Below, in pieces: positions 28,137-37,966 of a DNA stretch of 64,000 bases (its first letter is position 1; every line of letters starts with the position of its first letter). The position numbers and the translations under genes are program-made. Where the stretch lies: the NCBI RefSeq assembly GCF_001425825.1, contig NZ_LMDM01000009.1, forward strand, positions 224,495-288,494, read 5' to 3'. A model generated the notes under the pieces. The model was not told where the DNA came from, ran no database searches, and was given only the letters and a program-made list of their open reading frames with translations. The stretch comes from Rhizobacter sp. Root1238. GTDB taxonomy: Bacteria; Pseudomonadota; Gammaproteobacteria; Burkholderiales; Burkholderiaceae_C.

Positions 28137-28673
28137 TCACTCGCCGATCAACGAGCGCTGGTGTGCCAGCGGCGGTCGCGCCGGGTTGTTGACGACCTCG
28201 TGCTCGCCAAGGCCGACCGGCTTGCCGCCAAGGACAGACGCGGCCATCGCCAGCAGCCGGATCATCTTGCTGCTGTTCGCGTCCCAGTATTCGGCGATGT
28301 CGGTGTCGACCCTCAGCAGCACCAGGTCCGGGTCGTCCTTGCCCTGCGGGAACCACGGCTTGGCAGCGGCCGTCCACAACTCGTCGATGCGAGCGCGGTC
28401 GTCGACGATCGCGGCCTGGCCGCTGATCGACACGTAGGTCGCATCGTCTTCGTCGGTGAAGGCGAGGTTGACCCGATCGAGCTGGTGCACCTTGGCCGAG
28501 CGCTCGCTGGTGAAGAACCAGAAGCTGCCATCGGCGTCGACCTCGAGCGCGGCCATCGGGCGGCCGAGCAGCCGGCCGTCGGGCGCCTGCGTCGTCAGCA
28601 TCGCGATGTCGATGCCCTCGACCAGGTCGACGATCTTCTTCAGGTTCTCGTGGCGTTGCGGTTGGATCTTCAT
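28137..28673 (-). CDS. Pyridoxamine 5'-phosphate oxidase family protein (general stress FMN-binding protein)
   Basis: 178 residues, split-barrel flavin-binding fold. IDIAMLTTQAPDGRLLGRPM, FWFFTSERSAKVHQL, VNLAFTDEDDATYVSISGQA and YWDANSSKM match the general-stress-protein-26-like group. Such proteins bind FMN or related flavins; the reaction is unknown. Start at the ATG preceded by AGGAG. It is distinct from the true PdxH at 30763-31398. Confidence 0.87.
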   Translation of the reverse strand: MKIQPQRHENLKKIVDLVEGIDIAMLTTQAPDGRLLGRPMAALEVDADGSFWFFTSERSAKVHQLDRVNLAFTDEDDATYVSISGQAAIVDDRARIDELWTAAAKPWFPQGKDDPDLVLLRVDTDIAEYWDANSSKMIRLLAMAASVLGGKPVGLGEHEVVNNPARPPLAHQRSLIGE

Positions 28674-28802
28674 CGTGCGGCTCCTGCTGAACGGGATTCG
28701 TTCGAGCTTAGGCCGCACCCCGGGCAGGCCCTATCGGCGAGGGCCGCCACGGGATGTGCGCGATGTCCTACCCCACTGCAGCGCAGCGGTTGTCGCGCCG
28801 CA

Positions 28803-29294
28803 TCACTGCAGGCGGAGTTCGACGCGCCGCGCAGCCTGCGGATCGCCGTCGCCGGTGGTCATCGCCGGCTTGCTGAGCTGCAGGTGGTCGGCGGTGACGC
28901 CGTTCGCCTCGAGCGCGTGCTGCACGCGCTGCGCGCGCCGCTTGGCCAGGTCGGCGTTCGCGGCGGCATCGCCGCTGGCATCGTGGAAGCCGGAGATCAG
29001 CACGGTGCCGCCGTTCGAGCGGGCCGCTTCGGCGACACGGTTCAGCACGTCGGTGGCGTCGGCCGGCAGGCTGTCCTGGCCGACCTCGAAGTAGATGCGC
29101 TCGACCCCGGTTGCCGCCGCGGTGGCGCTGGTGCGTGCGGCGGCTGCGGTGGCTGTCGCCGCCGGGCCCGCCGCGCGCGGCGCCTGCAGCACGCGCGATG
29201 CGGCCAGGCCGATGACCCCGGCCAGCACCAGTACCACCACGAAGGCCACGGCCCCCAGCGCGTACTTCTGCACGTCGTCGTCTTGGTCACTCAT
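28803..29294 (-). CDS. OmpA family protein with single membrane anchor
   Basis: 163 residues. One membrane span near residues 12-34 (ALGAVAFVVVLVLAGVIGLAA), an Ala/Thr-rich linker, then a C-terminal OmpA-like domain: YFEVGQDSLPADA, LISGFHDASGDAAANADLAK and RRAQRVQHALEANGV. The domain normally binds peptidoglycan through conserved Asp and Arg residues, here in HDASGD and KRRAQRV. Role: probable inner-membrane-anchored wall binder. Confidence 0.85.
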   Translation of the reverse strand: MSDQDDDVQKYALGAVAFVVVLVLAGVIGLAASRVLQAPRAAGPAATATAAAARTSATAAATGVERIYFEVGQDSLPADATDVLNRVAEAARSNGGTVLISGFHDASGDAAANADLAKRRAQRVQHALEANGVTADHLQLSKPAMTTGDGDPQAARRVELRLQ

Positions 29295-29337
29295 CGCAGG
29301 CTCCCGGCGGAAGAAAAATCATTCTAGAGTGTCGGTC

Positions 29338-29958
29338 ATGCTTGACTCCGTGATCGACACCGCCGTGGCGCCCGTGCGCGACCCGGCCCGACTGCTGGCC
29401 GAGGTGCATGCGAGCTGGGGCGGCCGCGACGACCTGTGGATCTTCGGCTATGCGTCGCTGATCTGGCGTCCCGAGTTCGAAGCCGCCGAGCAGCGGCCGG
29501 CGCAGGTGCACGGCTGGCACCGCGCGCTCGAGATGCGTTCGCGCATCAACCGCGGCACGCCCGACTGCCCGGGCCTGGTGTTCGCGCTGGTGGCCGGCGG
29601 ATCGTGCCGCGGCATGGTCTACCGCATCGAACGAGAGCGCGTCGACGACGAGTTGCCGAGGCTGTGGGCACGCGAGATGCCGACCGGCGTCTACGATGCC
29701 CGCTGGCTGCCATGCCGCACCCCGCAGGGGGCGGTGACCGCGCTCGGCTTCACGCTCAGCCGCAGCAGCCCGAATTACACCGGCACGCTGAGCGACGAGT
29801 ACCTGCTCGGCGTGCTGCGCAGCGCCTGCGGGCGCTATGGCACGACGCTCGACTACCTGATGGAGACGGCGCGCTCGCTGCGCCGGTGCGGCATCCGCGA
29901 CCGCGGCATCGAGCGGCTGGTGGCGCTGGTCGAGCGGCATTCGCTCGCGACCGGCTAG
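29338..29958 (+). CDS. Gamma-glutamylcyclotransferase, ChaC type
   Basis: 206 residues. FGYASLIWRPEFEAAEQRPA is the ChaC substrate-binding signature (YGSLI-like). Later RGMVYRIERE and YLLGVLRSACGRYG also fit. ChaC enzymes split glutathione into 5-oxoproline and Cys-Gly. The ATG at 29338 is chosen because upstream sequence belongs to the divergent OmpA gene promoter. The 3' end shares four bases (CTAG) with the convergent nucleotidyltransferase gene. Confidence 0.87.
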   Translation: MLDSVIDTAVAPVRDPARLLAEVHASWGGRDDLWIFGYASLIWRPEFEAAEQRPAQVHGWHRALEMRSRINRGTPDCPGLVFALVAGGSCRGMVYRIERERVDDELPRLWAREMPTGVYDARWLPCRTPQGAVTALGFTLSRSSPNYTGTLSDEYLLGVLRSACGRYGTTLDYLMETARSLRRCGIRDRGIERLVALVERHSLATG

Positions 29959-30587
29959 CGCGAGTCGCCGAAGAGCGCCGGAACGTAAGCCGCCCGCACG
30001 CGATCGAGGTCGCCCTCGTTGTCGACATCCATCAGCACACCTGAATCGTCGACATCGACCGCCTGCGCCGGATAGCGCGCCACCAGCCGGCGTGCGCCTT
30101 CGTCGCCGGTCAGCATCACCAGCTCGGTGTACAGCTCGGCCGCAAAGCCCACCGGGTGGCCGCGCCGGCCCTTGTACTGCGCATAGCTGACCGGATGGTG
30201 CTCCAGCTGCTGCGCGACCGCGACCAGCGTCGACGGCATCACCATCGGCATGTCGCCCGGCAGCACCAGCCAGCCCGACGCATCGGAGCAGGCCGCGACG
30301 CCGGACGCGATCGAGAACCCCATGCCGAGGCGCTGCGCATTGACCGGCGCACCGGATCCGACGGTGGGCAGCAGCACGATGTCGCGCGTCGCGACGTGCG
30401 ATGCGGCCTCTTCGGCCAGCAGCTCGGTGGCGACGACGATCACCGGCAGGTGCGTCGCGAGCGCATGCCGCAGCGTCGTCCCGAGGACGCTGGACGCACC
30501 GAGACTCTGCGTGAGCTTGTGCTGCGTGCCGCCGAAACGGGAACCCAGTCCCGCGGCGAGCACGACGATCGCCGGCCGCGCCTTCAT
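29955..30587 (-). CDS. Nucleotidyltransferase family protein, MocA-like
   Basis: 210 residues, MobA-like NTP transferase fold. N-terminal [18 protein letters not shown] is the nucleotide-binding signature of molybdenum cofactor cytidylyl/guanylyltransferases, and [10 protein letters not shown] holds the metal-binding aspartate. GHPVGF matches the conserved central motif. It could attach CMP to molybdopterin for the PaoABC-type enzyme 13 kb away, but other nucleotidyl transfers are possible. Confidence 0.8.
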   Translation of the reverse strand: MKARPAIVVLAAGLGSRFGGTQHKLTQSLGASSVLGTTLRHALATHLPVIVVATELLAEEAASHVATRDIVLLPTVGSGAPVNAQRLGMGFSIASGVAACSDASGWLVLPGDMPMVMPSTLVAVAQQLEHHPVSYAQYKGRRGHPVGFAAELYTELVMLTGDEGARRLVARYPAQAVDVDDSGVLMDVDNEGDLDRVRAAYVPALFGDSR

Positions 30588-30709
30588 GAGGCCATCCCTT
30601 CATTCTTGTTGGTCATGGCAGCCGGCGCATCACTGCACGCAAGCCCATGGCAGCAAGAATGGAATCGTTTGCTTTCCGCGGCTAGTGGGGCGTTCACTTA
30701 AGGCATTCC

Positions 30710-30734
30710 CCGCAGGGTGCTCTGTTCCCTGCGG
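30710..30734. promoter_or_regulatory. Hairpin upstream of pdxH
   Basis: CCGCAGGG (30710-30717) and CCCTGCGG (30727-30734) form a perfect 8-bp stem with a 9-base loop, 28 bases before the pdxH start codon. It could affect translation or mark an operator. The remainder of the 30588-30762 gap shows nothing clear. Confidence 0.35.
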
Positions 30735-30762
30735 TATCCATTTCTCTGCGACATACTGCAGC

Positions 30763-31398
30763 ATGCCCGACATCGCCGACCTCCGTAAAAGTTACGAACG
30801 CGCCGAACTCGACGAGACCGCCTCGCGCAGCGACCCGCTCGAACAGTTCGGGCTGTGGTTCCAGCAGGCGCTCGATGCGCAGGTGCCCGAGCCGAACGCG
30901 ATGACGCTCGCGACGGTCGGTCCCGACCAGCGGCCGTCGACGCGCATCGTGCTGATCAAGGGCTTCGATGCGCGCGGCCTGGTCTGGTACACGAACTACA
31001 ACAGCCGCAAGGGCCGCGAACTGGCCGGCCACCCGTGGGCCGCGCTGCAATTCCACTGGGTCGAGCTGGAGCGCGTCGTGCGCATCGAGGGCCGGGTGGA
31101 ACGCACCAGCGACGCCGAGTCGGATGCGTACTTCCAGTCGCGCCCGCTCGATTCGCGGCTGGGCGCGTGGGCGTCGCCGCAGAGCGAGGTGATCGGTTCG
31201 CGCGCGGTGCTGGTGGCCAATGCCGCGAAGGCCGCCGCGCGTTTCGCGCTGAGCCCGCCGCGCCCGCCGCACTGGGGCGGTTTCCGGCTGGTGCCCGACA
31301 GCTGGGAGTTCTGGCAGGGCCGCAAGTCGCGCCTGCATGATCGGCTGCGCTACCGGCAGGCCGACGGCGGCTGGCGGCGCGAGCGTCTCGCGCCCTGA
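30763..31398 (+). CDS. pdxH: Pyridoxine/pyridoxamine 5'-phosphate oxidase
   Basis: 211 residues, the usual PdxH length. FMN enzyme making pyridoxal 5'-phosphate. Family motifs: [52 protein letters not shown] and the C-terminal signature [17 protein letters not shown]. Start at the ATG giving [12 protein letters not shown]. Its stop abuts the stop of the convergent histidine kinase gene with no gap. Confidence 0.96.
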   Translation: MPDIADLRKSYERAELDETASRSDPLEQFGLWFQQALDAQVPEPNAMTLATVGPDQRPSTRIVLIKGFDARGLVWYTNYNSRKGRELAGHPWAALQFHWVELERVVRIEGRVERTSDAESDAYFQSRPLDSRLGAWASPQSEVIGSRAVLVANAAKAAARFALSPPRPPHWGGFRLVPDSWEFWQGRKSRLHDRLRYRQADGGWRRERLAP

Positions 31399-34300
31399 TC
31401 AGCGCACGGCCGGCGCGACGCCGCTGTTCTCGCCGCGCTGCGAGCGCTGCTGCGCCAGGCGGTCCAGTGCGGCGAGGAAGGCCTTGAAGTCGATCGGCTT
31501 GGTCCAGTAGTCGTCGAAGCCCGCGTCGCGGGCGCGCGACACGTCTTCGGGCATCGCGTTGGCCGACAACGCGACGATCGCCGTGCCGGCCAGGTCGGGA
31601 TCGGCACGCAGGCGGCGCAGCACCTCGGCACCGTCGATGTCGGGCAGTTGCATGTCGACCAGCACCAGGTCGGGCCGCGAGCGCTGCGCGAGGCGAACCC
31701 CCGACAGGCCGTCGACCGCCACGGCCAGCTCGACGTGGCCCTGCCGCGCAAGCAGTTCCTGCACGAGCAGCACGTTGACCGGGTTGTCCTCGATGTAGAG
31801 CAGCCGCAGCGGCGCGACCCGCTGCGCCTGGGCCGGCGCGTCGTGCAGCGACGCGGGCACGGTCTCGGCCGCCGACGCAGGCAGCGGCGACGGCGACGCG
31901 CCCCCCGCCGCCGCCCGCAGCACGATGCGGAACTCGCTGCCGCGGCCCGGCTCGCTGTCGACGCCGATCTCGCCGTGCATCAGCTTGACCAGGTGGTGCA
32001 CGATGGCCAGCCCGATGCCGGTGCCCTGGATCGCCTCGCGCTCCGCGCCGAGCCGGTTGAACGGCTCGAACAGGTGCCGCCGCTGCGCCGCCGACATCCC
32101 GCGGCCGTTGTCGCGCACCTTGATCGTCCACGCCGGCGCGCCCTGCCACGTGGCGCGCTCGACGGCCAGCCACACGTTGCCGCCGGCGCGGTTGTACTTG
32201 ATGGCGTTGCTCATCAGGTTGGCGAGCACCTGCCGCACGCGCCGCGGGTCGCCCAGCACCTGGGCGGCGGTGGGCTCGGCCTGCACGCCGACGCCGGCCT
32301 CGTCGGCCTGCAGGCGCGTCCACTGCAGCACATCCTGCAGCGCGGCCTGCAGCGGCACCGCCTCGTGGGCGAGCGGCATGCTGCTCGATTCGATCGACGC
32401 GAGGTCGAGCACGTCGTCGATCAGCGCCAGCAGATGCTGGCCGGCCGAGCGGATGCGCTCGACGCGCTCGGCCTGCGGCGCGCTCAGCGGATCGCCGGCA
32501 TCGGCGGACAACAGCTGCGCGAAACCGAGCACCGCATTGAGCGGCGTGCGCAGCTCGTGGCTCATGCGCGCCAGGAACTCGCTCTTCGCGCGGCTGGCCT
32601 GCTCGGCCGCCGCCTTGTCCTGCAGCGCCTGCTCGGCGCGCTTGCGCTCGGTGACGTCCCAGTTGACGCCGAGCAACCGCTCCGGGCGGCCCTGCGCGTC
32701 GTGCTGCACATGCCCGCGCGTGGCCAGCCAGCGCACCGAGCCGTCGGGCCAGACCACGCGGAACTCGTGCTCGAGCACGCTCCCGTCGCGCGCCGCCTCG
32801 TCCATCTTGCGCTGCAGTTCCGCCACGTCGTCCGGGTGGCGCGAGCCGTCGCGCAGGTCGTTGGCGCCGAGCGGCCCGTCGGGGCGGTGGCCGCGCAGCC
32901 GGAACATCTGCGCGTCCCACTGCGACACCTGCGTGCGCAGGTCGCGCTCCCAGGTGCCGATGCCGGCCGATTCGGCGGCGATCATCGTGCGCTCCTGCAC
33001 GCGCCGCAGCTGCGAGCGGGCACTGTGCAGTTCGGTGATGTCGATGTTGACGCCGAAAGCCATCAGCCGGCCGTTGACACGCTCGCGCCGCGACCAGGCG
33101 GAGACCCAGCGCACCTCGCCATCGTCGGCGCGGCGGATGCGGAACTCCGACTGCAGCCCCTGCGGCATGCCGCGCTCGGCGATATCGCCATGGGTCTGCA
33201 TCGCCGCGCGATCGTCCGGGTGCACCAGGTCCTGCTTCCAGCGCTCCTCGCTCGGCACGCCGTCCTGCGGCGGCAGCCCGTAGATGCGGAACATCTGCTC
33301 GTTCCACTCGCCCTGCCGCGCCTCGATGTCGACCGTCCAGATGCCGACGCCGGCGGCGTTGGTGACCATGTCGATGCGGCGCGCGAAAGCCTGCGCCTGT
33401 TCACGCTCGGCGATCTGCGCGCTGCGGTCGAGCGAGACGCCGGACAGCGCGATCGCCCGCCCCTTGTCGTCGCGTTCGGCGACGCGGCGCGTCAGCAGGT
33501 GCCGGTAGCTGCCGTCGTGGTTCAGGTAGCGCGCCTCGACGTCGACGACGCGGTGCGTCGCGATGGCCTCGTCGGCGGCGCGCAACACGGCGTCGCGGTC
33601 GTCGGGATGGATGGTCGAGCGCATGTACTCGAGCGTCAGGCCGTCGGGCGGGCGCGCGATGCCCATCACCTGGTAGCCCCAGTCGTTGAAGTAGATGCGC
33701 TGGGTCGCCAGGTCGACGCGCCACACCGACACCGACGCCAGCGTGACCGCGCGGTTCAGCTTGGTCGTGATCGCCTCGACCTCGCGCAGGCGCGTCGTGC
33801 CCTCGGTGTCGTCGAGCAGGATGCCGGTCATGCGCACCGGCCGCCCCTGCGGCCCGGGGTGCACCTCGCACAGCGAATGGAACTCCTTGACCTGGCCGTC
33901 GGGCAGCACCAGCCGGAACCAGGTCTCGTAGCGGCCCGGCGTCTCGCCGAACCGCGCGTGCTCGCGGCGGAAGCGGTCGCGGTCGTCGGGGTGCACCCGC
34001 TCGCTGGCCTGCTCGAACGTGGGCACGCCGCCGGCCGGGTCGAAGCCGCACAGGCGGAACATGTGGACGTCCCAGCGGCCCTCGCCGGTGCGCAGGTCGC
34101 GCTCCCAGGCGCCGGTGCGGCCGAACTGCTCGATCAGTTCGAGCCGGGCCGCCGCGACGGACGGCAGCACCAGCCAGGCGAGCCAGCCGCTGTCGAGCCA
34201 GACCGAGGTCCAGTCGAGCTCCAGCGTCGAGCCCGGGAACGCCACCCGCCCGCGCCCGCTGGGCACCGGGTGGCGCAGCATCGCCACCAGTTCACGCGCA

Positions 34301-34431
34301 AGCGCCTGCCAGCCGGCGTCGACGATGCCGTGGTCGGACGCCCACTGCGCCGCGGCGGGGTTCACCTTCCACCGGCCATCGGCCCAGAGCCGCAGTGCAG
34401 GAGCAGGCGAGGAGAGCCACAGGGTGTCCAT
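31399..34431 (-). CDS. Hybrid sensor histidine kinase with four PAS domains and a receiver
   Basis: 1010 residues, no membrane span, so cytoplasmic. Four PAS/PAC repeats lie near 95-215, 225-345, 355-470 and 480-600; the first, third and fourth have the PAS_3-type VHPDDR or RHPDD. HisKA has phospho-acceptor H625 in SHELRTPLN. The ATPase domain has NAIKYN (N742 box), DNGRGMS and GTGIGLAI. A C-terminal receiver (about 875-995) has acidic ED near 881, phospho-Asp D926 in VDMQLPD and K978. No partner response regulator is adjacent. Signal unknown; multiple PAS domains suggest a small ligand or redox input. Confidence 0.93.
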   Translation of the reverse strand: MDTLWLSSPAPALRLWADGRWKVNPAAAQWASDHGIVDAGWQALARELVAMLRHPVPSGRGRVAFPGSTLELDWTSVWLDSGWLAWLVLPSVAAARLELIEQFGRTGAWERDLRTGEGRWDVHMFRLCGFDPAGGVPTFEQASERVHPDDRDRFRREHARFGETPGRYETWFRLVLPDGQVKEFHSLCEVHPGPQGRPVRMTGILLDDTEGTTRLREVEAITTKLNRAVTLASVSVWRVDLATQRIYFNDWGYQVMGIARPPDGLTLEYMRSTIHPDDRDAVLRAADEAIATHRVVDVEARYLNHDGSYRHLLTRRVAERDDKGRAIALSGVSLDRSAQIAEREQAQAFARRIDMVTNAAGVGIWTVDIEARQGEWNEQMFRIYGLPPQDGVPSEERWKQDLVHPDDRAAMQTHGDIAERGMPQGLQSEFRIRRADDGEVRWVSAWSRRERVNGRLMAFGVNIDITELHSARSQLRRVQERTMIAAESAGIGTWERDLRTQVSQWDAQMFRLRGHRPDGPLGANDLRDGSRHPDDVAELQRKMDEAARDGSVLEHEFRVVWPDGSVRWLATRGHVQHDAQGRPERLLGVNWDVTERKRAEQALQDKAAAEQASRAKSEFLARMSHELRTPLNAVLGFAQLLSADAGDPLSAPQAERVERIRSAGQHLLALIDDVLDLASIESSSMPLAHEAVPLQAALQDVLQWTRLQADEAGVGVQAEPTAAQVLGDPRRVRQVLANLMSNAIKYNRAGGNVWLAVERATWQGAPAWTIKVRDNGRGMSAAQRRHLFEPFNRLGAEREAIQGTGIGLAIVHHLVKLMHGEIGVDSEPGRGSEFRIVLRAAAGGASPSPLPASAAETVPASLHDAPAQAQRVAPLRLLYIEDNPVNVLLVQELLARQGHVELAVAVDGLSGVRLAQRSRPDLVLVDMQLPDIDGAEVLRRLRADPDLAGTAIVALSANAMPEDVSRARDAGFDDYWTKPIDFKAFLAALDRLAQQRSQRGENSGVAPAVR

Positions 34432-34476
34432 TCGCCCGCAGTTTAGGTCTCCGGACCGGTCCCGGAGCCTGGACCG

Positions 34477-35025
34477 CTAGCCCGGGCGCACTTTCGACGC
34501 GAAGGTCTTGCGGAACTTCTCGACCTTCGGCGCGACGACGAACGCGCAGTAGCCCTGCCCCGGATGCTGCGCGAAGTAGCGCTGGTGGTAGTCCTCGGCA
34601 CGCGAGTAATCGGCCAGCGGCAGCACCTCGGTGACGATCGGGCTGCGGTAGGTGCCGCTCGCGGCCACCTCGGCGATCACCTCGCGGGCGACGCGCTCGT
34701 GCTCCGGCGATTCGACATAGATGCCCGAGCGGTACTGCGTGCCGACGTCGTTGCCTTGGCGGTTCAGCGTCGTCGGGTCGTGCACGACGAAGAAGATCTC
34801 CAGCACCTCGCGCAGCGTGATCTGCGCCGGATCGAAGCTGACGCGCACCACCTCCACCGCGCCGGTGTCGCCGCTGCACACCTGCTCGTAGCTCGGATTG
34901 CGCACCCGGCCGTTGCTGTAGCCGGACTCGACGCCGGTGACGCCCAGCACCCGCTCGTAGACCGCCTCGACGCACCAGAAGCAGCCGCCGCCCAGCGTGA
35001 TGGTTTGGATGGAAGTGGTGTTCAT
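34477..35025 (-). CDS. msrA: Peptide methionine (S)-S-oxide reductase
   Basis: 182 residues. Catalytic C15 in the GGGCFWCVEAVYE motif, then GVTGVESGYSNG, DPTTLNRQGNDVGTQYRSGI and EDYHQRYF complete the family signature. It repairs oxidised methionine using thioredoxin. Start preceded by AAGGAG. No msrB lies beside it. It follows the histidine kinase start by 45 bases on the same strand, upstream of it. Confidence 0.95.
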   Translation of the reverse strand: MNTTSIQTITLGGGCFWCVEAVYERVLGVTGVESGYSNGRVRNPSYEQVCSGDTGAVEVVRVSFDPAQITLREVLEIFFVVHDPTTLNRQGNDVGTQYRSGIYVESPEHERVAREVIAEVAASGTYRSPIVTEVLPLADYSRAEDYHQRYFAQHPGQGYCAFVVAPKVEKFRKTFASKVRPG

Positions 35026-35136
35026 GAAATCTCCTTGGACAGCCCAGATGACTGCGCCCGCGCAGTTTGCAAGGCAGGAGCGCTCTGTCGCGCGGCCGCA
35101 GCCAACCTGACAACGCCGCCAGCGTGACCGGACAAG

Positions 35137-35151
35137 CGTGAACGATTCACG
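35137..35151. promoter_or_regulatory. 15-base palindrome between msrA and the ydcF-like gene
   Basis: CGTGAA-CGA-TTCACG is a perfect 6-base inverted repeat with a 3-base centre, about 110 bases before the msrA start and 90 before the divergent ydcF-like start. A candidate operator only; no regulator is linked. Confidence 0.3.
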
Positions 35152-35240
35152 CCTGTGAGCGCTGACTCGTCGGCACAATCCAGCCGCCACGCTGGCGCCC
35201 GCGCCGGTCCCTTGTCCTTTTTTGCACCCGGAACCAGCGC

Positions 35241-36050
35241 ATGAACAGCCTGCTGACCCTGCTCGGCATCGAATCCTGGAAACCCATCCTGAGCGCGCTC
35301 GTGCTGCCGCCGGTGCCGCTGCTGCTGCTGGTGCTGATCGGCGCCCGGCTGATCCTGCCGCGCCGCGGCCTCGGCTGGTTGGTGATCCTGCTGGCCACGC
35401 TGGGGCTGTGGTTCAGCGCCTGCAGCGGCACCGCGCAGTTCCTGAACCAGGTGGCGCTGAAGGTGCCGCCGGCCTTGAGCCGCGAGCAGGTTGCCGAGCT
35501 GAAGGCCGCCGCGGCGGCGAAGCAGCCGATCGCGATCGTCGTGCTCGGTGGCGGACAGGAGGCCCTGGCGCCCGAATACGGGGTGGCCAACCTCAATTCG
35601 TCCTCGCTGGAGCGGCTGCGCTACGGCGTGTGGCTCGGCCGCGAGACCGGCCTGCCAGTCGCCTTCAGCGGCGGCCTCGGCTGGGCCCAGCCCGACGGCC
35701 AGCCGGAAGCGCAGACGGCGGCGCGCATCGCGGCACAGGAATTCGGTCACCCGCTGAAGTGGGTCGAGGACCAGTCGAAGGACACGCGCGAGAACGCCGC
35801 CCGCAGCGTCGCGTTGCTGAAGCCGGCCGGCATCACGCAGATCGTGCTGGTGACGCACGGCTGGCACATGCCGCGCTCGGTGGCGATGTTCGAAGACGCG
35901 GCGCGCGGCGGCATCAAGATCCAGCCGGCGCCGATGGGCCTGGCCACCCGTGTTGACACGAAGTCGCTCGAATGGGTGCCGACGGCGCGCGGTTTCACGA
36001 ACGTGCGCAACGCGCTGCACGAGTTGCTGGGTTCGCTGATCCGCGCTTGA
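35241..36050 (+). CDS. YdcF/ElyC family (DUF218) protein
   Basis: 269 residues. Two N-terminal membrane spans (LVLPPVPLLLLVLIGARLIL and GWLVILLATLGLWFSAC), then the DUF218 domain: IAIVVLGGGQE near residue 95, LPVAFSGGLGW, EDQSKDTRENAARSV and VLVTHGWHMPRS. Relatives such as ElyC and SanA act in envelope or peptidoglycan precursor metabolism. Single gene; its 3' side is a hairpin-rich convergent gap. Confidence 0.87.
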   Translation: MNSLLTLLGIESWKPILSALVLPPVPLLLLVLIGARLILPRRGLGWLVILLATLGLWFSACSGTAQFLNQVALKVPPALSREQVAELKAAAAAKQPIAIVVLGGGQEALAPEYGVANLNSSSLERLRYGVWLGRETGLPVAFSGGLGWAQPDGQPEAQTAARIAAQEFGHPLKWVEDQSKDTRENAARSVALLKPAGITQIVLVTHGWHMPRSVAMFEDAARGGIKIQPAPMGLATRVDTKSLEWVPTARGFTNVRNALHELLGSLIRA

Positions 36051-36072
36051 GCGGCTCGTTTGAACGCGCGGG

Positions 36073-36143
36073 CCGAGCGCCGGGCCGCCCCAAGCCGGCC
36101 CGCAGCCCCCGTGGGGACGGGCCCGTACCCGGAACCGGGGGCT
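36073..36143. repeat. GC-rich intergenic element with nested inverted repeats
   Basis: This lies in the 326-base gap 36051-36376 between two convergent genes, which holds no credible gene. AGCCCCC (36104-36110) pairs with GGGGGCT (36137-36143), and CCCGGTTCCGGG-like short pairs lie inside. The composition resembles dispersed intergenic elements that I recall from Burkholderiales genomes; that resemblance is not verified here. Confidence 0.4.
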
Positions 36144-36156
36144 CCATGAAACGAAA

Positions 36157-36183
36157 CCCCTCCCGACCTTGCGGTGGGAGGGG
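36157..36183 (-). terminator. Probable terminator after ubiD
   Basis: CCCCTCCC (36157-36164) and GGGAGGGG (36176-36183) form a perfect 8-bp stem. Read on the minus strand it is followed by TTTCGTTTC, a T-rich tail. It lies about 195 bases past the ubiD stop, so it would end leftward transcription. Confidence 0.55.
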
Positions 36184-36376
36184 CGGGCAACTGACGTTGC
36201 CATTTCGGGGCTCCGGAGGAAGTGGGTCCAGGGCTCCTGGTGCGCAGGGACTGCGCCGGTGAGGATGCCTGCATGCAGGCCCACCAAACTTAGACGACGG
36301 TCGGCCGCGATTCAAGGACGCGTTCGACGAATCTGCGCCGAATTGGTAACTGCCGGCGTCGAGGTCGATGTCGGCG

Positions 36377-37933
36377 TCAGCGCGCTGCCATCACGCCGGC
36401 GACGATCTGCGCGACCTTCTGCTCGACCTCGGCGTCCATGCGGATGCTGCGCCCCCATTCGCGCGCGGTCTCGCCGGGCCACTTGTTGGTGGCGTCCAGC
36501 CCCATCTTGCCGCCCAGCCCGCTGACGGGCGATGCGAAATCGAGATAGTCGATCGGCGTGTTCTCGACAAGCGTCGTGTCGCGCACCGGATCCATGCGGG
36601 TCGTGATCGCCCAGATCACCTCCTGCCAGTTGCGGATGTCGACGTCGTCGTCGGTCACGACGATGAACTTCGTGTACATGAACTGGCGCAGGAAGCTCCA
36701 GATGCCGAACATCAGCCGCTTCGCATGGCCGGGGTAGCTCTTGCGGATGCTGACGATCGCCATCCGGTAGCTGCAGCCTTCGGGCGGCAGGTAGAAGTCG
36801 ACGATCTCCGGAAACTGCTTCTGCAGGATCGGCACGAACACCTCGTTCAGCGCGACGCCCAGCACCGCCGGCTCGTCCGGCGGCTTGCCGGTGTAGGTCG
36901 AGTGATAGATCGGATCGCGCCGGCGCGTCAGGCGGTCGATGCGGAACACCGGGAACCAGTCCTGTTCGTTGTAATAGCCGGTGTGGTCGCCGAACGGGCC
37001 TTCCAGCGCATGCAGGTAGCCGCCGAGTTCCTTCAGCGGCACGCCATGCTCGCTGGTGCCGGTGAACCCGGTCGGGGCCACCGGGATGTGGCCTTCGAGC
37101 ACGATCTCGGCGCTGGCCGGCGCCTGCAGCATCCAGCCGGGCTCGCCGACCGCGGTATCGACCACCTCGGTGCGGCTGCCGCGCAGCAGGCCGGCGAACT
37201 GGTATTCGGACAGGCTGTCGGGCACCGGCGTGACGGCACCGAGGATGGTCGCCGGATCGGCACCGAGCGCCACCGCGATCGGGAACGGCCGGCCGGGGTT
37301 GGCGAGCGCGAAGTCGCGGAAATCGAGCGCCCCGCCGCGGTGGGCCAGCCAGCGCATGATGACTTCGTTGCGCCCGATCACCTGTTGCCGGTAGATGCCG
37401 AGGTTCTGGCGGCGGCGGGCGGTCGGCGACGCTTGCGGACCGCGCGTGATCACCAGGCCCCACGTGATCAGGGGCCCCGCATCCAGGGGCCAGCAGGTCT
37501 GCACCGGCAACTCGCCGAGATCGACCTCGCTGCCTTGCAGGATCTCCTGCTGGCACGGCGCCGAGCGCACGGCGGACGGCTTCATGTCCCACAGCGCCTT
37601 GACCATTTGTAACAAGCGGCCGGTATCTTTCAGCCCCTTCGGCGGCTCCGGCTCCTTCAGGCTGGCCAGCACGCGACCCACGTCGCGCAGCTCGCTCACC
37701 TCGGTGGCGCCCATGCCCTGGGCCACCCGCCGAGGCGTTCCGAACAGGTTCGTCAAGGCCGAAATTTTGTAACCGATGGGGCGTTCGAACCACAGCGCCG
37801 GACCGCCGGCGCGCAGCACGGAGTCGCTGATCGCTGTCATTTCGAGCCGCGTGGAGACTGGTTCGGCGATGCGTTTGAGCTCGCCGGCCTGTTCCAGCCC
37901 CGCGATGAAGTCCCTCAGGTCACGGTATTTCAT
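36377..37933 (-). CDS. ubiD: 3-octaprenyl-4-hydroxybenzoate carboxy-lyase
   Basis: 518 residues, UbiD decarboxylase of ubiquinone synthesis, needing prenylated FMN. Recognised from [72 protein letters not shown] and [21 protein letters not shown] segments. The flavin-binding and Glu/Arg active-site regions look intact. The ubiX flavin prenyltransferase gene is not nearby. Divergent from the lytic transglycosylase gene across a 266-base gap. Confidence 0.95.
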   Translation of the reverse strand: MKYRDLRDFIAGLEQAGELKRIAEPVSTRLEMTAISDSVLRAGGPALWFERPIGYKISALTNLFGTPRRVAQGMGATEVSELRDVGRVLASLKEPEPPKGLKDTGRLLQMVKALWDMKPSAVRSAPCQQEILQGSEVDLGELPVQTCWPLDAGPLITWGLVITRGPQASPTARRRQNLGIYRQQVIGRNEVIMRWLAHRGGALDFRDFALANPGRPFPIAVALGADPATILGAVTPVPDSLSEYQFAGLLRGSRTEVVDTAVGEPGWMLQAPASAEIVLEGHIPVAPTGFTGTSEHGVPLKELGGYLHALEGPFGDHTGYYNEQDWFPVFRIDRLTRRRDPIYHSTYTGKPPDEPAVLGVALNEVFVPILQKQFPEIVDFYLPPEGCSYRMAIVSIRKSYPGHAKRLMFGIWSFLRQFMYTKFIVVTDDDVDIRNWQEVIWAITTRMDPVRDTTLVENTPIDYLDFASPVSGLGGKMGLDATNKWPGETAREWGRSIRMDAEVEQKVAQIVAGVMAAR

Positions 37934-37966
37934 GTGTTTTAGTTATGAAGAGTGACATTCTTATCC

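Noticed and set aside
31648-34446. Frame of over 900 codons on the plus strand opposite the histidine kinase
   Set aside because: The kinase has every conserved motif; the opposite frame is an Arg/His/Ala-rich shadow.
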